Origin: Chitinophagaceae bacterium
GTDB lineage: Bacteria > Bacteroidota > Bacteroidia > Chitinophagales > Chitinophagaceae
Length of the DNA stretch: 12,678 nucleotides
NCBI GenBank assembly: GCA_025362915.1
Contig: JANYEU010000155.1
Coordinates: 1-12,678, forward strand
Direction of reading: 5' to 3'
The position numbers were made by a program, and so were the translations under genes. Positions within the stretch are counted from its first letter, which is position 1, and every line of letters starts with the position of its first letter. The notes beneath the pieces were generated by a model. That model searched no databases and was not told the DNA's origin. It saw nothing but the letters and a program-made list of their open reading frames with translations. Shown in pieces: positions 6,009-12,678 of the stretch.

Positions 6009-6049
6009 GGGGGAAATTTCATATTTCATAACTCATATTGCATTCATAA

Positions 6050-9000
6050 CTACTTACTAACAAAGCCTGTCTTCTTCAACAATGGTCTGTTCTTTCTATT
6101 ATGTATAAGGTGATGTACCAACTTATAAATGATGGGCAATAATAAAAGCGTAAGAACGGTGGAGGTGACCAACCCGCCGATAACCACTATGGCCAATGGC
6201 TTCTGGGTTTCTGAACCGATACCGGTGGAGATGGCAGCTGGCAATAACCCAATGGCAGCCATGAGTGCCGTCATTACCACGGGGCGCACACGGGAGATAA
6301 CCCCTTGAAGGACTGCTTGGTCTATTTGCATATTCTCCTCCAGGTTCTTCCGGAATACACTTATCAATATCACCCCGTTCTGGATACAGACACCAAACAA
6401 GGCAATGAAACCAATGCCGGCACTGATGCTGAAATTCATCCGTGTAATGTGTAGGGCGAGGATGCCGCCTATCAAGGCAAAAGGTACATTGAGGATGGTG
6501 AGGATGGCATCTTTTACATTGCCAAACGTGATAAACAGGATGAGGAAGATTGCTAACAGACAGATGGGTACCACATTGGCGAGGGTGCCCATGGCACGTT
6601 GCTGATTCTCGAACTCGCCATTCCAACTCATCTTATACCCATGCGGCAATTGAACCGCTGCATTTACCTTGGCCTGCGCCTCGGCAATGGCACCGCCCAA
6701 ATCTCGTCCACGCACAGAGAATTTTACCGGAATGTAGCGTGCATTATTGTCTCTATACACAAAGGCGGGGCCTGTAAGGGTGCGTATGTCGGCTATTTCC
6801 TTCAATGGTATTTTGGTATTATCCTGCGTAGGAATCATGAGTTGCTCAATCTTTTCCTGCGTATCCCTAAACTCCTTTCGGTAACGGATACGTATATCGA
6901 ACTTCTTTTCTTCGTCATACAATTGTGTTGCTTCCTTGCCACCTATCGCCATTTCGATAACAGACTGTGCATCGGCAACACTGACACCATACAAAGCCAT
7001 TTTCTCTTGATTCAATTCTATCCTAAACTCTGGCTGACCCAAATTGCGCAGCACACCTAGATCTTCAATGCCCTGTATCTTGCCAAGTACAGACTGAACA
7101 CTATTGGCAAGGCTATCCAATGTGTGGAAGTCCTTACCAAATATCTTAACCGCCAATGATGCAGGCACACCCGCCACGGCTTCTTCCACATTATCGCGGA
7201 TAGGCTGCGAATAGTTTAATAACAAACCAGGCAACTTGCTCAACTGTGCATCCATGCTATCCACCAGGTTTTCGGTGGTAACGCCTTTGCGCCAGTCGTC
7301 TTTTGTTTTAAGGTCAACAGCTATCTCTACGTTGAAGAAACCTTTGGGATCGGTACCGTCATTGGTTCGTCCTATCTGTGCCAAGGTATGTTTTACCTCC
7401 GGGAACTTGCGGAGTATCTCTGTCATCTTATCAGAAACAATCTTCGATTGGGAAAGGGATGCACTCATGGGCAACTGTGCCTTTACCCACAAGGCACCTT
7501 CGTCCAGTTCGGGCAGGAACTCACTTCCCAAAAACTTAGCAGAGAAGAAAGTGAGCGTCATTATTATTACGGCAATCAATACACTGGTTCTAGGTGCCTT
7601 TGATGTAATAAGGTATAGACGCTTGATGCCATTTTCGAAGAAGCTAACCACCACATTGTGTTTCTCCCGTACATTCTTCCGCAAGAGGATGCTGGACAAT
7701 GCTGGCACGAGGGTGAGGGTGAATAACAATGCCCCCAACAAGGCAAAACTTAAGGTAAATGCCAACGGAGAGAACATCTTTCCTTCCACCTTTTGGAAGG
7801 CGAAGATGGGTATAAGACAAGTGATGATGATGACCTTGGAGAAGAAGATGGCCTTGCCCATTTCTGCGCCCACATTCTTGAAGAGGCTCAATTTTGCCAT
7901 CTTGTTAAACCGTTCCATACCCACTTCCTTGGCCTTATGATCCAGTGCCACAAAGAGCCCTTCCACCATTACCACCGCACCATCTATGATGATACCAAAA
8001 TCTATGGCACCCATACTTAGCAGGTTGGCAGTCATCCCCATCAAGTGCATACACATGAATGCAAAAAGTAATGCCAATGGAATGATGATACTTACCGTTA
8101 CAGTAGTGCGCCAATCGGCCATGAAAAGCAATACGATACAGGTAACCAATACGATACCTTCTATCAGGTTATGTATTACGGTATGGGTGGCAAAGTCCAT
8201 CAGAGTGGTACGGTCGTAAAAAGGTTCTAGCTTAACATCCTTTGGAAGGATATCCTCGTTTATCTCCTTTACCTTTTCGTGGATGCGGTTCAATACTTCC
8301 GTAGGGTTTTCGCCCTTACGCATTACCACAATACCTTCCAGTACATCGCCCACCGTATCTTTTGATACCTGCCCAAGACGTGGCTTGCCTGTTTCTATCA
8401 CTTCGGCAAGATTCCTTACCAGTATCGGCACACCATTTATCTTGGTAACAATAATGTTGTTTATCTCGCCAATATCGTTCAATAAACCAATACCCCGTAC
8501 CACATAGGCTTGCCCATTGCGTTCTATTACATCGCCGCCCACATTGATGTTGCTTTTGCTGATGGCGTTATAAACATCTAGTGGCGTAAGACTAAACTTG
8601 GTGAGGTAATTAGGGTTTACGTTAATCTCGAAACACTTCTCTTCTCCTCCAAAACTATTTACGTCTGCCACACCTGGTACACGTTTGAATTCTTTATCCA
8701 AAATCCAATCCTGTATGGTGGAAAGTTCCCGGATGCTTTTGGTTTTGCTCTTCAATGTATAACGGAATATCTCACCGGTTGGACCATACGGAGGTTCCAC
8801 TTCGGGCTTGATACCGTCTGGTAAATCGACACTGTTCAAGCGACTGAATACCTGTTGGCTGGCAAAGGCATTGTCCACATTATCATCAAAAATGATACGT
8901 ACATAACTTAAACCAAACGAAGAAGTGGTGCGCAGGTTACTCTTCTTTTGAACAGAGGTAAGTGCGGTTTCCAATGGTATGGTGATGAATTTTTCTACCT

Positions 9001-9187
9001 CTTCGGCACTTCTTCCAGGCCATTGGGTGATGATGATAACCTGTGTATTGGTAACATCAGGAAAGGTTTCTATCGGCGTATTTTGATAGCTGATAAAACC
9101 TATGACTGCCAACACCGCCGTGAGAAAGAATACGAAAGCGCGGTGACGCAGTGAAAAGTATATGATGCTTTTGATGAACTTATTCAT
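6050..9187 (-). CDS. czcA: CzcA-like heavy-metal RND efflux pump
   Basis: A 1045-residue inner-membrane proton antiporter, full length for the unfused HME-RND family. It opens with a cytosolic start and TM1 (about 14-33), then the periplasmic start ETFPDVTNTQVIIITQWPG and AEEVEKFITIPLE (about 40-73). The TM2-6 block lies at about 336-500 and the second half mirrors it with TM8-12 at about 865-1030. TM4 carries D396-FG-x3-D402-GAVVMVE409, corresponding to D402, D408 and E415 of Cupriavidus CzcA that carry protons. This DFG...DGAVVMVE form is typical of divalent-cation (Zn, Co, Cd, Ni) pumps; CusA-type Cu/Ag pumps have a different motif. It is last in the operon, after a 142-base spacer from czcB, and is followed by an intrinsic terminator. 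In some Bacteroidota the outer-membrane factor is fused to this protein; here it is separate. Which metal it moves cannot be fixed from sequence alone. Confidence 0.93.
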   Translation of the reverse strand: MNKFIKSIIYFSLRHRAFVFFLTAVLAVIGFISYQNTPIETFPDVTNTQVIIITQWPGRSAEEVEKFITIPLETALTSVQKKSNLRTTSSFGLSYVRIIFDDNVDNAFASQQVFSRLNSVDLPDGIKPEVEPPYGPTGEIFRYTLKSKTKSIRELSTIQDWILDKEFKRVPGVADVNSFGGEEKCFEINVNPNYLTKFSLTPLDVYNAISKSNINVGGDVIERNGQAYVVRGIGLLNDIGEINNIIVTKINGVPILVRNLAEVIETGKPRLGQVSKDTVGDVLEGIVVMRKGENPTEVLNRIHEKVKEINEDILPKDVKLEPFYDRTTLMDFATHTVIHNLIEGIVLVTCIVLLFMADWRTTVTVSIIIPLALLFAFMCMHLMGMTANLLSMGAIDFGIIIDGAVVMVEGLFVALDHKAKEVGMERFNKMAKLSLFKNVGAEMGKAIFFSKVIIITCLIPIFAFQKVEGKMFSPLAFTLSFALLGALLFTLTLVPALSSILLRKNVREKHNVVVSFFENGIKRLYLITSKAPRTSVLIAVIIMTLTFFSAKFLGSEFLPELDEGALWVKAQLPMSASLSQSKIVSDKMTEILRKFPEVKHTLAQIGRTNDGTDPKGFFNVEIAVDLKTKDDWRKGVTTENLVDSMDAQLSKLPGLLLNYSQPIRDNVEEAVAGVPASLAVKIFGKDFHTLDSLANSVQSVLGKIQGIEDLGVLRNLGQPEFRIELNQEKMALYGVSVADAQSVIEMAIGGKEATQLYDEEKKFDIRIRYRKEFRDTQEKIEQLMIPTQDNTKIPLKEIADIRTLTGPAFVYRDNNARYIPVKFSVRGRDLGGAIAEAQAKVNAAVQLPHGYKMSWNGEFENQQRAMGTLANVVPICLLAIFLILFITFGNVKDAILTILNVPFALIGGILALHITRMNFSISAGIGFIALFGVCIQNGVILISVFRKNLEENMQIDQAVLQGVISRVRPVVMTALMAAIGLLPAAISTGIGSETQKPLAIVVIGGLVTSTVLTLLLLPIIYKLVHHLIHNRKNRPLLKKTGFVSK

Positions 9188-9212
9188 GGAATTATTTATT
9201 GTAATCCCCCAT

Positions 9213-9224
9213 CCCCTAAAGGGG
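9213..9224. repeat. CCCCTAAAGGGG small hairpin
   Basis: A 5-bp stem (CCCCT/AGGGG) with a 2-base loop in the czcB-czcA spacer, preceded by AATCCCCCAT. Similar 'ccccctaaaggggg' strings are common, from memory, in Bacteroidota spacers. It lies about 25 bases upstream of the czcA start and could affect its translation. Confidence 0.5.
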
Positions 9225-9237
9225 TGTTATGGAGGAT

Positions 9238-9255
9238 ATTATCATTGATGATAAT
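9238..9255. repeat. Perfect 8-bp inverted repeat
   Basis: ATTATCAT and ATGATAAT are separated by TG in the czcB-czcA spacer. In RNA it would be a stem, though a 2-base loop is sterically tight and the real loop would be larger. No T tract follows. Possible small operator or mRNA structure. Confidence 0.45.
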
Positions 9256-9276
9256 CCTTATTCTTTATTAGGCGCA

Positions 9277-9332
9277 ACATAAAACGTATAACCTATTACT
9301 TACCACTTAATACGTATAACGTACAACGTCTA
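9277..9332. repeat. Intra-operon AC-phased heptamer array after czcB
   Basis: Fifty-six bases divide into eight in-phase heptamers, every one beginning with AC. ACGTATA occurs twice (9284-9290 and 9312-9318), followed at the right by ACGTACA (9319) and ACGTCTA (9326). The last unit contains the czcB stop codon (9330-9332), so the array starts exactly at the end of that gene on the transcribed strand. Confidence 0.8.
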
Positions 9333-10430
9333 TGGTGTATCAAGTAACTGCTGGAATATCAACAATTGGTTGGTCACTATCAGCTTATCGCCTTGGGTTA
9401 CACCTCCACTAATAAATGTTTTGTCATCTACTGTTCTGGTTACCCCCACTTCGGCAATCTTCATGTTGTCATTGCTTTTATACACAACCACATAGCTTTT
9501 GCCGTCTTGGTTGATGAGTGCCTTTGTTGGCACACACAGCGATTTCAGTTCTTCCTCATTGGTAACAACCACTTTGGCAAACATCGAAGGCTTCAGTAAC
9601 CCCTCTGGATTATCCAGTCTCACACGTACTTTCATTGTCTTGTTGGTAGGATCCAATACTTCGCTTAGTTTATCAATCTTCCCCTTAAAGGATTTACCCG
9701 GATAAGAAAGTGTATAAACATCCACATCATATCCTTCTTTTACCTTGGATATATCATCTTCAAAAACATTGGCATTAATCCATACATCTTTTAGGTTAGA
9801 AATGGTAAATAGATAGTCGCCCATATCAGAACGGATAAAGTTTCCTGTATTTACTTTTTTCTCTACTATATATCCATTGATGGGAGAAGTCAACACATAC
9901 GTGCCGCTGGAAGTGGTGTTCTGACCGCCATTTATACTGAGGGTGCTTTCTATCTTGTTCTTGGCTGCATTTGCTTTTTCCAGATTTTGTTTTGCCTCAT
10001 TCAACTCACGTTCACTGGCAATACCTCCTTTGTAAAGACTATTTTCGTTATCGAACTGCCTTTTTGCAATGGCTACATCGGCATTTGCACTCTTTAGGTC
10101 TGCATAGTTTCCGGCAATGTCGGCACTCCTTATAATTGCCAATACCTGCCCTTCAGTAACCTTGTCGCCAAGGGTAACCTTACTTTCCACCACCTGTCCG
10201 CCACCACGGGGAAATACTTTTATTACATTGTTTTCATTAAAGCTAACCTCTCCGCTAAGGGATGTTTCATTGGCAATAAAGCTATTTTCTACCGTATCCA
10301 AGGTAATCATCTTTGCCATGCTGTCGCTAAGGACAAACTTCTTGGTTTCTTCTTTTACAGGCTGTGCCTCATGACAGGCAGTCATTGTAATGAGTGCCAT
10401 CAATACTGTTGCTAGTGTTATTCGTTTCAT
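9330..10430 (-). CDS. czcB: CzcB-like periplasmic adaptor lipoprotein
   Basis: A 366-residue membrane-fusion protein of the HlyD/CusB/CzcB kind. The N-terminus is a lipoprotein signal with C19 in MTAC-H, so it should be anchored in the inner membrane outer leaflet. A barrel-sandwich (lipoyl-like) domain is split around the hairpin: VFPRGGGQVVESKVTLGDKV with VLAIIRS (about 72-105) and, after the coiled-coil hairpin (about 112-165, with YKGGIASERELNEAKQ), YVLTSPINGYIVEKKV and GNFI. A beta-barrel domain follows (VWINANVFEDDISKV, YPGKSFKGKIDKL, about 215-290) and a membrane-proximal domain to the end (VPTKALINQDGKSYVVV). It links CzcA to the outer-membrane factor. No His-rich or Met-rich metal-binding extension is seen; the only notable early residue is H20. 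It lies between czcC and czcA, with repeat-filled spacers on both sides. Confidence 0.9.
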   Translation of the reverse strand: MKRITLATVLMALITMTACHEAQPVKEETKKFVLSDSMAKMITLDTVENSFIANETSLSGEVSFNENNVIKVFPRGGGQVVESKVTLGDKVTEGQVLAIIRSADIAGNYADLKSANADVAIAKRQFDNENSLYKGGIASERELNEAKQNLEKANAAKNKIESTLSINGGQNTTSSGTYVLTSPINGYIVEKKVNTGNFIRSDMGDYLFTISNLKDVWINANVFEDDISKVKEGYDVDVYTLSYPGKSFKGKIDKLSEVLDPTNKTMKVRVRLDNPEGLLKPSMFAKVVVTNEEELKSLCVPTKALINQDGKSYVVVYKSNDNMKIAEVGVTRTVDDKTFISGGVTQGDKLIVTNQLLIFQQLLDTP

Positions 10431-10460
10431 AATTTTCTTTTTAAATGTTGTGTTTGAATA

Positions 10461-10597
10461 TGTTAACCGTTGACCGATGTACCGTTAACCGTTGATCGTA
10501 TTACCGTTGACCGTATTACCGTTTATCGAAGCAACCTATACTGTCCGCCGCTTTCGGTTAACGGTTAACGGTACATCGGTTAACGTTCAACGGTTAA
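10461..10597. repeat. Intra-operon heptamer array and inverted repeat after czcC
   Basis: Left part (10461-10528): in-phase units such as CGTTGAC, CGATGTA, CGTTAAC and CGTATTA, mostly 7 bases with an occasional 8, including a 15-base tandem (10490-10504 and 10505-10519). Right part (10555-10597): units CGGTTAA repeated four times with variants CGGTACAT and CGTTCAA. Positions 10473-10493 and 10560-10580 are a perfect 21-bp inverted repeat, 66 bases apart. The rightmost unit overlaps the czcC stop codon (10594-10596). There is no terminator T tract. Confidence 0.85.
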
Positions 10598-11886
10598 CGT
10601 GACACATGGTATTGTAATTCTTCCTGTGCCAACTGAAGACTCAGTTGTTGATCCAGTAATTTCTTTTGGCTATCCGTATAATCATTAAAGAAATCCAAGA
10701 ACTCCAATAAGTTAATCTGTCTTTGCCTGTAGCTTTCCAGCATATTATTATAGATGATAGTATAATCTTTATAAAAAGCTTTCTGCGTGCCATCATTCGA
10801 TTCTATACTCAATAGAAGTTTCTGATAAGCGTTGCTGATATTATTGCGCAGCTCCGTCTCGGCATTTTGTGTAACGGCCTGCTGCTGCTTGATATTCGCC
10901 TCTGCAAACTTTATATTTCCCTTGTTCTTATTGAATATTGGCAATGGAAGCGATATGCCAAGCCCTACATAGTTGGGCGCAAAGTTGGAGTTACGGTCAA
11001 AGTTGGGTCCCAGTGTTATGTCCGGTGTTTTCAATGCCTTTTGATAAGAAAGGTTTTGTTGCTGATAGGTGGTCTGCCACTGTTGCAGTAAGTAAGAAGG
11101 ATTAGTCTTCAATGCGCCATTCACCAGGCTTTCCAAGTTGTCGGGCATTGGCACTTCGCCAGTCAATTGGTCGGCAGGCTTCACAAACTGATGGGCATCT
11201 TTTATTTGAAGTAATGTTTTCAGGTCATTCTGATTATCAGACAGCCCCTTTTTCAGTTCAGTAATGTCCTGTTGCAATGAGATTACCAACGCCTGTATGC
11301 GCACAAAATCCTTACGGGCAATATTACCGGCATCCATTTGCGCTTTCATGCCTTTTAACAATCTGTCCAATTGCTCAGACTGACCTTTATAAATCTCCAA
11401 CAAAGCCAATTGCTGTTGGATGTTATAATAATCCTGATGCAACTGATAGCGGAGGTTTCTAAGTATATCCTGCAATTGAAGTTCGCTGATCCTGGTATTT
11501 GTATTGGCAATGTCTATCTGTTTGCCACGCTTCTTGGCAGTCAATATCAGTTGTTGTATCTGTATATAATACTGACCATTGTAGCTACCATCAGCATTTT
11601 TCTTATACTGTAAAAATTTGCCATCGGCAGCAATACCAAAATCGGTATTCAGCGTAGGATTTTGCCAAACCTTTGCTTGTTCCACCAAGGCTTTCTGGGC
11701 ATCCACACCATAATGGCAGGCCAGCAATGTCAAATTGCTATCAATAAATACTTTTTCTGCCTGTTGAAGTGTAAGCGTGAGGGTATCTTGCTTTTGTTGC
11801 GCCAAAGTTGCATTGCCAATAGTAAAACCCAGTGCGAATACAAACAGATACCTCAACCCTTTAGAAGGTGATTTCTTGTTTCCCAT
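10594..11886 (-). CDS. czcC: CzcC-like TolC-family outer-membrane factor
   Basis: A 430-residue outer-membrane efflux protein. A signal peptide covers about residues 1-29 (hydrophobic LRYLFVFALGFTIG, cleavage near NATLA-Q). The mature part has two repeats of long helices, about 45-230 and 250-430, typical of the TolC/CzcC fold, starting LTLTLQQAEKVFIDSNL and with the conserved YVGLGISLPLPIFNKNKGNI (about 307-326) where the first strand of the second half meets its helix. Many Gln residues, usual for such helices. It forms the trimeric exit duct for the CzcBA pump. It follows the small secreted protein by 74 bases and is followed by a 163-base spacer occupied by a repeat array that begins at its stop codon. 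Confidence 0.9.
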   Translation of the reverse strand: MGNKKSPSKGLRYLFVFALGFTIGNATLAQQKQDTLTLTLQQAEKVFIDSNLTLLACHYGVDAQKALVEQAKVWQNPTLNTDFGIAADGKFLQYKKNADGSYNGQYYIQIQQLILTAKKRGKQIDIANTNTRISELQLQDILRNLRYQLHQDYYNIQQQLALLEIYKGQSEQLDRLLKGMKAQMDAGNIARKDFVRIQALVISLQQDITELKKGLSDNQNDLKTLLQIKDAHQFVKPADQLTGEVPMPDNLESLVNGALKTNPSYLLQQWQTTYQQQNLSYQKALKTPDITLGPNFDRNSNFAPNYVGLGISLPLPIFNKNKGNIKFAEANIKQQQAVTQNAETELRNNISNAYQKLLLSIESNDGTQKAFYKDYTIIYNNMLESYRQRQINLLEFLDFFNDYTDSQKKLLDQQLSLQLAQEELQYHVSR

Positions 11887-11960
11887 AAATAAAAATTAAT
11901 AACAAAGAGTAGTAAATACCGAGTAGGCATCTACCAAGAATAGAGTTGTAGTAAAAGAAA

Positions 11961-12347
11961 TTATACGTTACAACAAGGTGGTTGAACGATTTCCTTAGAG
12001 AAAAGAAAGGTGTATTTCTCGTCTATTGGATAGGAGAATTCTTGTACGATTTTGAATTGTGGGGGAGCTGCCAATGCATAAGTCGGCTCGAAGATTTTAC
12101 TGGTAACATGTTTTGAAAGGGATGATTGTTTGCTGCTGCCTTCTTTCTTGAATTCAGGAAATAAGTCTTTATTTCCTAGAATGATTTCCGATACAAACTC
12201 CACCGCAGAGTTAAGGTCGTTGAAGTTACCGATGCTGTTGTTTACAAAAGGCTGAAACTCTATTTCGTCAATGCTTTGGTTTAATACCAATGCTGCCATT
12301 AGTACCAAAAAACTCTTACATAATATGTTTCTTATCTTCCTGCCCAT
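11961..12347 (-). CDS. Small secreted protein leading the efflux operon, C-terminal Cys-Cys
   Basis: A 128-residue protein, first gene of the operon. Residues 7-22 are a hydrophobic signal segment (ILCKSFLVLMAALVL) after a basic start. The mature part includes NFNDLNSAVEFVSEIILGNKDLFPEF (about 41-66), a helix of the kind seen in short proteins that precede metal-efflux genes in Bacteroidota, and a C-terminus QPPCCNV with C125 and C126. I do not know a named family with certainty. It probably sits in the periplasm; the vicinal cysteines could bind a soft or borderline metal ion, but there is no other obvious ligand cluster (no His run, no CxxC). It could be a metal-binding helper for the pump or a sensor. 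The start is ATG at 12347 with a candidate promoter just upstream. Confidence 0.65.
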   Translation of the reverse strand: MGRKIRNILCKSFLVLMAALVLNQSIDEIEFQPFVNNSIGNFNDLNSAVEFVSEIILGNKDLFPEFKKEGSSKQSSLSKHVTSKIFEPTYALAAPPQFKIVQEFSYPIDEKYTFLFSKEIVQPPCCNV

Positions 12348-12360
12348 ACAATAATCCGTG

Positions 12361-12387
12361 CAATTTTACAGGCTAAAGTTGTATCAA
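12361..12387 (-). promoter_or_regulatory. Candidate promoter of the efflux operon
   Basis: On the minus strand TAAAATTG (12368-12361) differs from TANNTTTG at one base. TTG at 12387-12385 stands 16 bases upstream as a -33 candidate, slightly close. The leader would be under 10 bases, so an alternative start of transcription further up is possible. Confidence 0.25.
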
Positions 12388-12389
12388 GG

Positions 12390-12423
12390 CGTTAAGTAAA
12401 AGAAAATTGATAAAAACTTAACG
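12390..12423. promoter_or_regulatory. 8-bp inverted repeat upstream of the efflux operon
   Basis: CGTTAAGT (12390-12397) and ACTTAACG (12416-12423) are perfect inverted copies with an 18-base AT-rich spacer. They lie directly upstream of the candidate -33 element. The half-site spacing is a little over two helix turns, which fits a dimeric regulator, but no regulator gene is in the window. Confidence 0.35.
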
Positions 12424-12507
12424 AAATAAGTCTTTGCTAAAGAGGCTCGTATTGCCAGTTAAATTCGATTGTTGCACCACATTTTACAGGCTTCAAAGTG
12501 AAAAAGT

Positions 12508-12645
12508 AGAAGATGGTCATGTTTTGACAAAACATTGCCAAGTTTAAGCAAAACATGACCATCTTTTGGAGAAACTTGCCAATGTTTACTTGAAACATGG
12601 ATGAGTTTTTCGGAAACATGACCATGTTTGCTCGAAACATTGACC
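12508..12645. repeat. 21-base tandem repeat array with palindromic units
   Basis: Six full 21-base units (starting at 12508, 12529, 12550, 12571, 12592 and 12613) and a partial seventh (12634-12645). The consensus is about RAAACATGNCCANGTTTNNNC. The core AAACATG-ACC-ATGTTT is itself a near-palindrome, so each unit can fold. A 67-residue open frame over the array on the minus strand encodes a 7-residue repeat (MFxxNMV), as any 21-base repeat would; I do not call it a gene. The remaining bases of the right spacer (12424-12507 and 12646-12678) show only a 12-base direct repeat ATTTTACAGGCT (12364 and 12481). Confidence 0.85.
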
Positions 12646-12678
12646 CCTCCTGAAATTACTTGACAGCTTTTGGTGTTA

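Larger units (their letters stand above)
5582..6049. other. Intergenic region between czcA and the kinase gene
   Basis: A 468-base stretch with no gene I accept. It contains the terminator of the efflux operon at its right end and a candidate promoter for the kinase gene at its left end. An open frame at 5588-5770 (60 residues, minus strand) overlaps that promoter, has no recognisable domain and is not called. The part from 5771 to 5960 is plain AT-rich sequence. Confidence 0.6.

Noticed and set aside
6123..6626. 167-residue minus-strand frame inside czcA and several long plus-strand frames (for example 7236-7940)
   Set aside because: Shadow frames of the RND pump gene; compositions rich in Cys, His and Arg runs without domains.
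2734..10597. Insertion sequence or MITE for the repeat islands
   Set aside because: No transposase, no target-site duplications and no shared terminal sequence were seen; the islands differ from each other in sequence.
12437..12640. 67-residue open frame with MFxxNMV repeats
   Set aside because: It is the translation of the 21-base tandem array; the period being a multiple of three keeps the frame open. No start context, no domain outside the repeat.
12508..12645. CRISPR array
   Set aside because: Units are contiguous with no unique spacers, only 21 bases long and degenerate, and no cas gene is present.

Overview
The window reads as chromosomal DNA from a member of the Bacteroidota, probably of the Chitinophagaceae/Chitinophagales type. 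The grounds are AT-rich spacers with little Shine-Dalgarno signal, TANNTTTG-like -7 promoter elements, and gene families whose closest look-alikes I know from that group: a small secreted protein leading a CzcCBA operon, and AtpZ with a four-helix partner. The lineage is inferred from family resemblance; no marker gene is present.

Left part (1-1055, + strand): the 3' end of a Spy/CpxP-like periplasmic protein cut by the window edge, a 322-base gap without a convincing gene, and a complete DUF421 (YetF-like) membrane protein. Next comes a minus-strand cluster (3204 down to 1067): a single-pass membrane protein, AtpZ, a four-helix AtpI-like membrane protein, a SprT-like zinc metallopeptidase and a charged helical protein of unknown function. 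The ATP synthase structural genes that would be expected after the AtpZ pair are not here.

Middle (3450-5581, - strand): a soluble multi-PAS histidine kinase with no response regulator beside it. Its reading frame is broken inside the third PAS domain at a run of four G (4412-4415). One extra base would restore a single protein of 710 residues.

Right part (12347 down to 6050, - strand): a heavy-metal export operon in the order small secreted Cys-Cys protein, czcC-like outer-membrane factor, czcB-like lipoprotein adaptor, czcA-like RND pump. It ends in a clear intrinsic terminator at 5967-6008. The TM4 motif of the pump (D396, D402, E409) points to divalent cations (Zn/Co/Cd/Ni) rather than Cu/Ag. 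Together the three main proteins would form a tripartite channel moving metal from periplasm or cytoplasm out of the cell.

The most unusual feature is non-coding. Three intra-operon spacers (after the 131-residue protein gene, after czcC and after czcB) each begin at or within a few bases of the upstream stop codon. Each is filled with a different short word repeated in a 7-base rhythm, and two of the three fold into long inverted repeats. A fourth array at the right edge has a 21-base (3 x 7) period. The words differ but the arrangement is the same.
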